Source: Nocardioides sp. 503
Lineage (GTDB): Bacteria; Actinomycetota; Actinomycetes; Propionibacteriales; Nocardioidaceae
NCBI RefSeq assembly: GCF_004522095.1
Contig: NZ_SPUI01000002.1
Coordinates: 496,001-560,000, forward strand
Direction of reading: 5' to 3'
DNA: 64,000 nt
A model generated the notes under the pieces. It saw only the letters and a list, made by a program, of their open reading frames with translations. It did not search any database and was not told the origin of the DNA. Position numbers and translations under genes: made by a program. The number at the start of each line of letters is the position of its first letter. The first letter of the stretch is position 1. This document shows positions 63,377-64,000 of this stretch, piece by piece.

Positions 63377-64000
63377 CCGCCACGGCGCCGGCCGTCGCGA
63401 GCACCAGCCCGACCGCCACGGCCGGCGCCCAGCCCTCGCGGACCCCGTCACCGAGGAGCACCACCCCGATCGCGGCCGGCACCAGCGTCTGGCCGACGAT
63501 CATCGGGGCGCTGGTCCCGGTGACGGCGCTGGAGTGCATGCCGAGCGAGTAGAGCCAGAACGACACCAGCCCGAACGCCGGCACGGCGAGGCCGGCCAGG
63601 ACGACGGCCGGCTCCAGCGGCAGCCCGACCCCGCGCACCGCCAGCGCGGACCCGGCGTACCCGAGCCCCGCGAGGGTGCCGAGCACGGGCCCGGGCCACT
63701 CGCGGCCCACGAGGGCCACTGCGACCAGCGCGACCACGCCGAGCACGACCGGCACCGCGAAGGTCCAGGTCGTGACGACGTCTCCGGGGTCACCGGAGCC
63801 GAGCGCGGTGAGGACCAGTCCGCCGGTCACGGCGGCAACGCCGAGCCAGTCGTACGTCGTCAGCTGCTCGCTGACCCGGCGCGACGCCAGCGCGGTGACC
63901 GGCAGCGACAGCGAGATCAGCGCCTGGGCGAGGTAGAGCGGGACGAGCCAGATCGCCACCGCGTGCAGCACGAAGCCGCCGAGGTAGGCCGCCACCACGA
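63357..64000 (-). CDS. DMT/EamA-like membrane transporter (partial at window edge)
   Basis: At least 214 residues with about seven hydrophobic helices are visible, including LVPLYLAQALISLSLPVTALASRRV, WLGVAAVTGGLVLTALGSGDPGDV and VGQTLVPAAIGVVLLGDGVREGW. The last resembles the C-terminal EamA half in which a helix is followed by a short loop with Gly-Glu/Asp. The frame is open to the right edge, so the start is probably outside; GTG 63998 is only a chance possibility. The substrate is unknown. Confidence 0.65.
   Translation of the reverse strand, partial: VVAAYLGGFVLHAVAIWLVPLYLAQALISLSLPVTALASRRVSEQLTTYDWLGVAAVTGGLVLTALGSGDPGDVVTTWTFAVPVVLGVVALVAVALVGREWPGPVLGTLAGLGYAGSALAVRGVGLPLEPAVVLAGLAVPAFGLVSFWLYSLGMHSSAVTGTSAPMIVGQTLVPAAIGVVLLGDGVREGWAPAVAVGLVLATAGAVAVSRSRA

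Overview
The window is high-GC DNA (strong G/C third-position bias, GTG starts, ATGA-type overlaps) from an actinobacterium. Gene content and order (dxr-rip1-ispG-GNAT then proS; rimP-nusA-ylxR-infB-rbfA-truB-ribF; rpsO-pnp-M16 protease) fit the Actinomycetia and most resemble Nocardioides and relatives. The family-level guess is inference. No rRNA, tRNA, CRISPR array, phage or insertion sequence was seen, and no gene-free stretch exceeds 300 bases.

Layout. 1-5.2 kb: end of a membrane transporter, a D,D-carboxypeptidase-like lipoprotein, a serine hydrolase divergent from its probable TetR regulator, a MmyB-type regulator, a sugar O-acetyltransferase and Dps. 5.4-11.5 kb: a membrane protein, an N-acyl-D-amino-acid deacylase divergent from a DUF3311/sodium-solute symporter pair, and gabT. 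11.6-20.2 kb: MEP isoprenoid genes dxr and ispG around the site-2 protease gene, a GNAT gene, small membrane and secreted proteins, and proS. 20.2-23.9 kb: a possible nuclease-like protein, a HAD hydrolase, a secreted M43 metalloprotease, a ferritin-like protein and a lipoprotein. 24.0-33.1 kb: the translation/ribosome-maturation cluster, interrupted by a reverse GH16-like gene. 33.1-39.0 kb: fructose PTS operon fruR-fruK-fruA-ptsH with divergent ptsI, so the general PTS proteins are encoded here. 39.1-43.2 kb: two-component system divergent from an MMPL exporter. 43.2-46.7 kb: two divergent molybdoenzymes. 46.8-48.7 kb: tandem paralogous membrane proteins. 48.9-53.0 kb: rpsO, pnp and an M16 peptidase. 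53.1-54.8 kb: a SatD-like/DUF3307-like pair and a methyltransferase. 54.9-64 kb: dapB, a secreted M4 protease, a zinc dehydrogenase next to a mannitol PTS gene, azlCD, a GNAT, an aldo/keto reductase and a partial membrane transporter.

Regulatory architecture stands out. About twenty genes have a TANNNT-like -10 hexamer ending 5-8 bases before the start codon, which predicts leaderless mRNAs. Several divergent pairs carry clear palindromic operators. Both secreted-metalloprotease genes share one upstream motif. Three gaps between convergent genes hold long palindromes, and two of these share an identical repeat family. The best candidate for an undescribed system is the SatD/DUF3307-like module at 53.1-54.3 kb.
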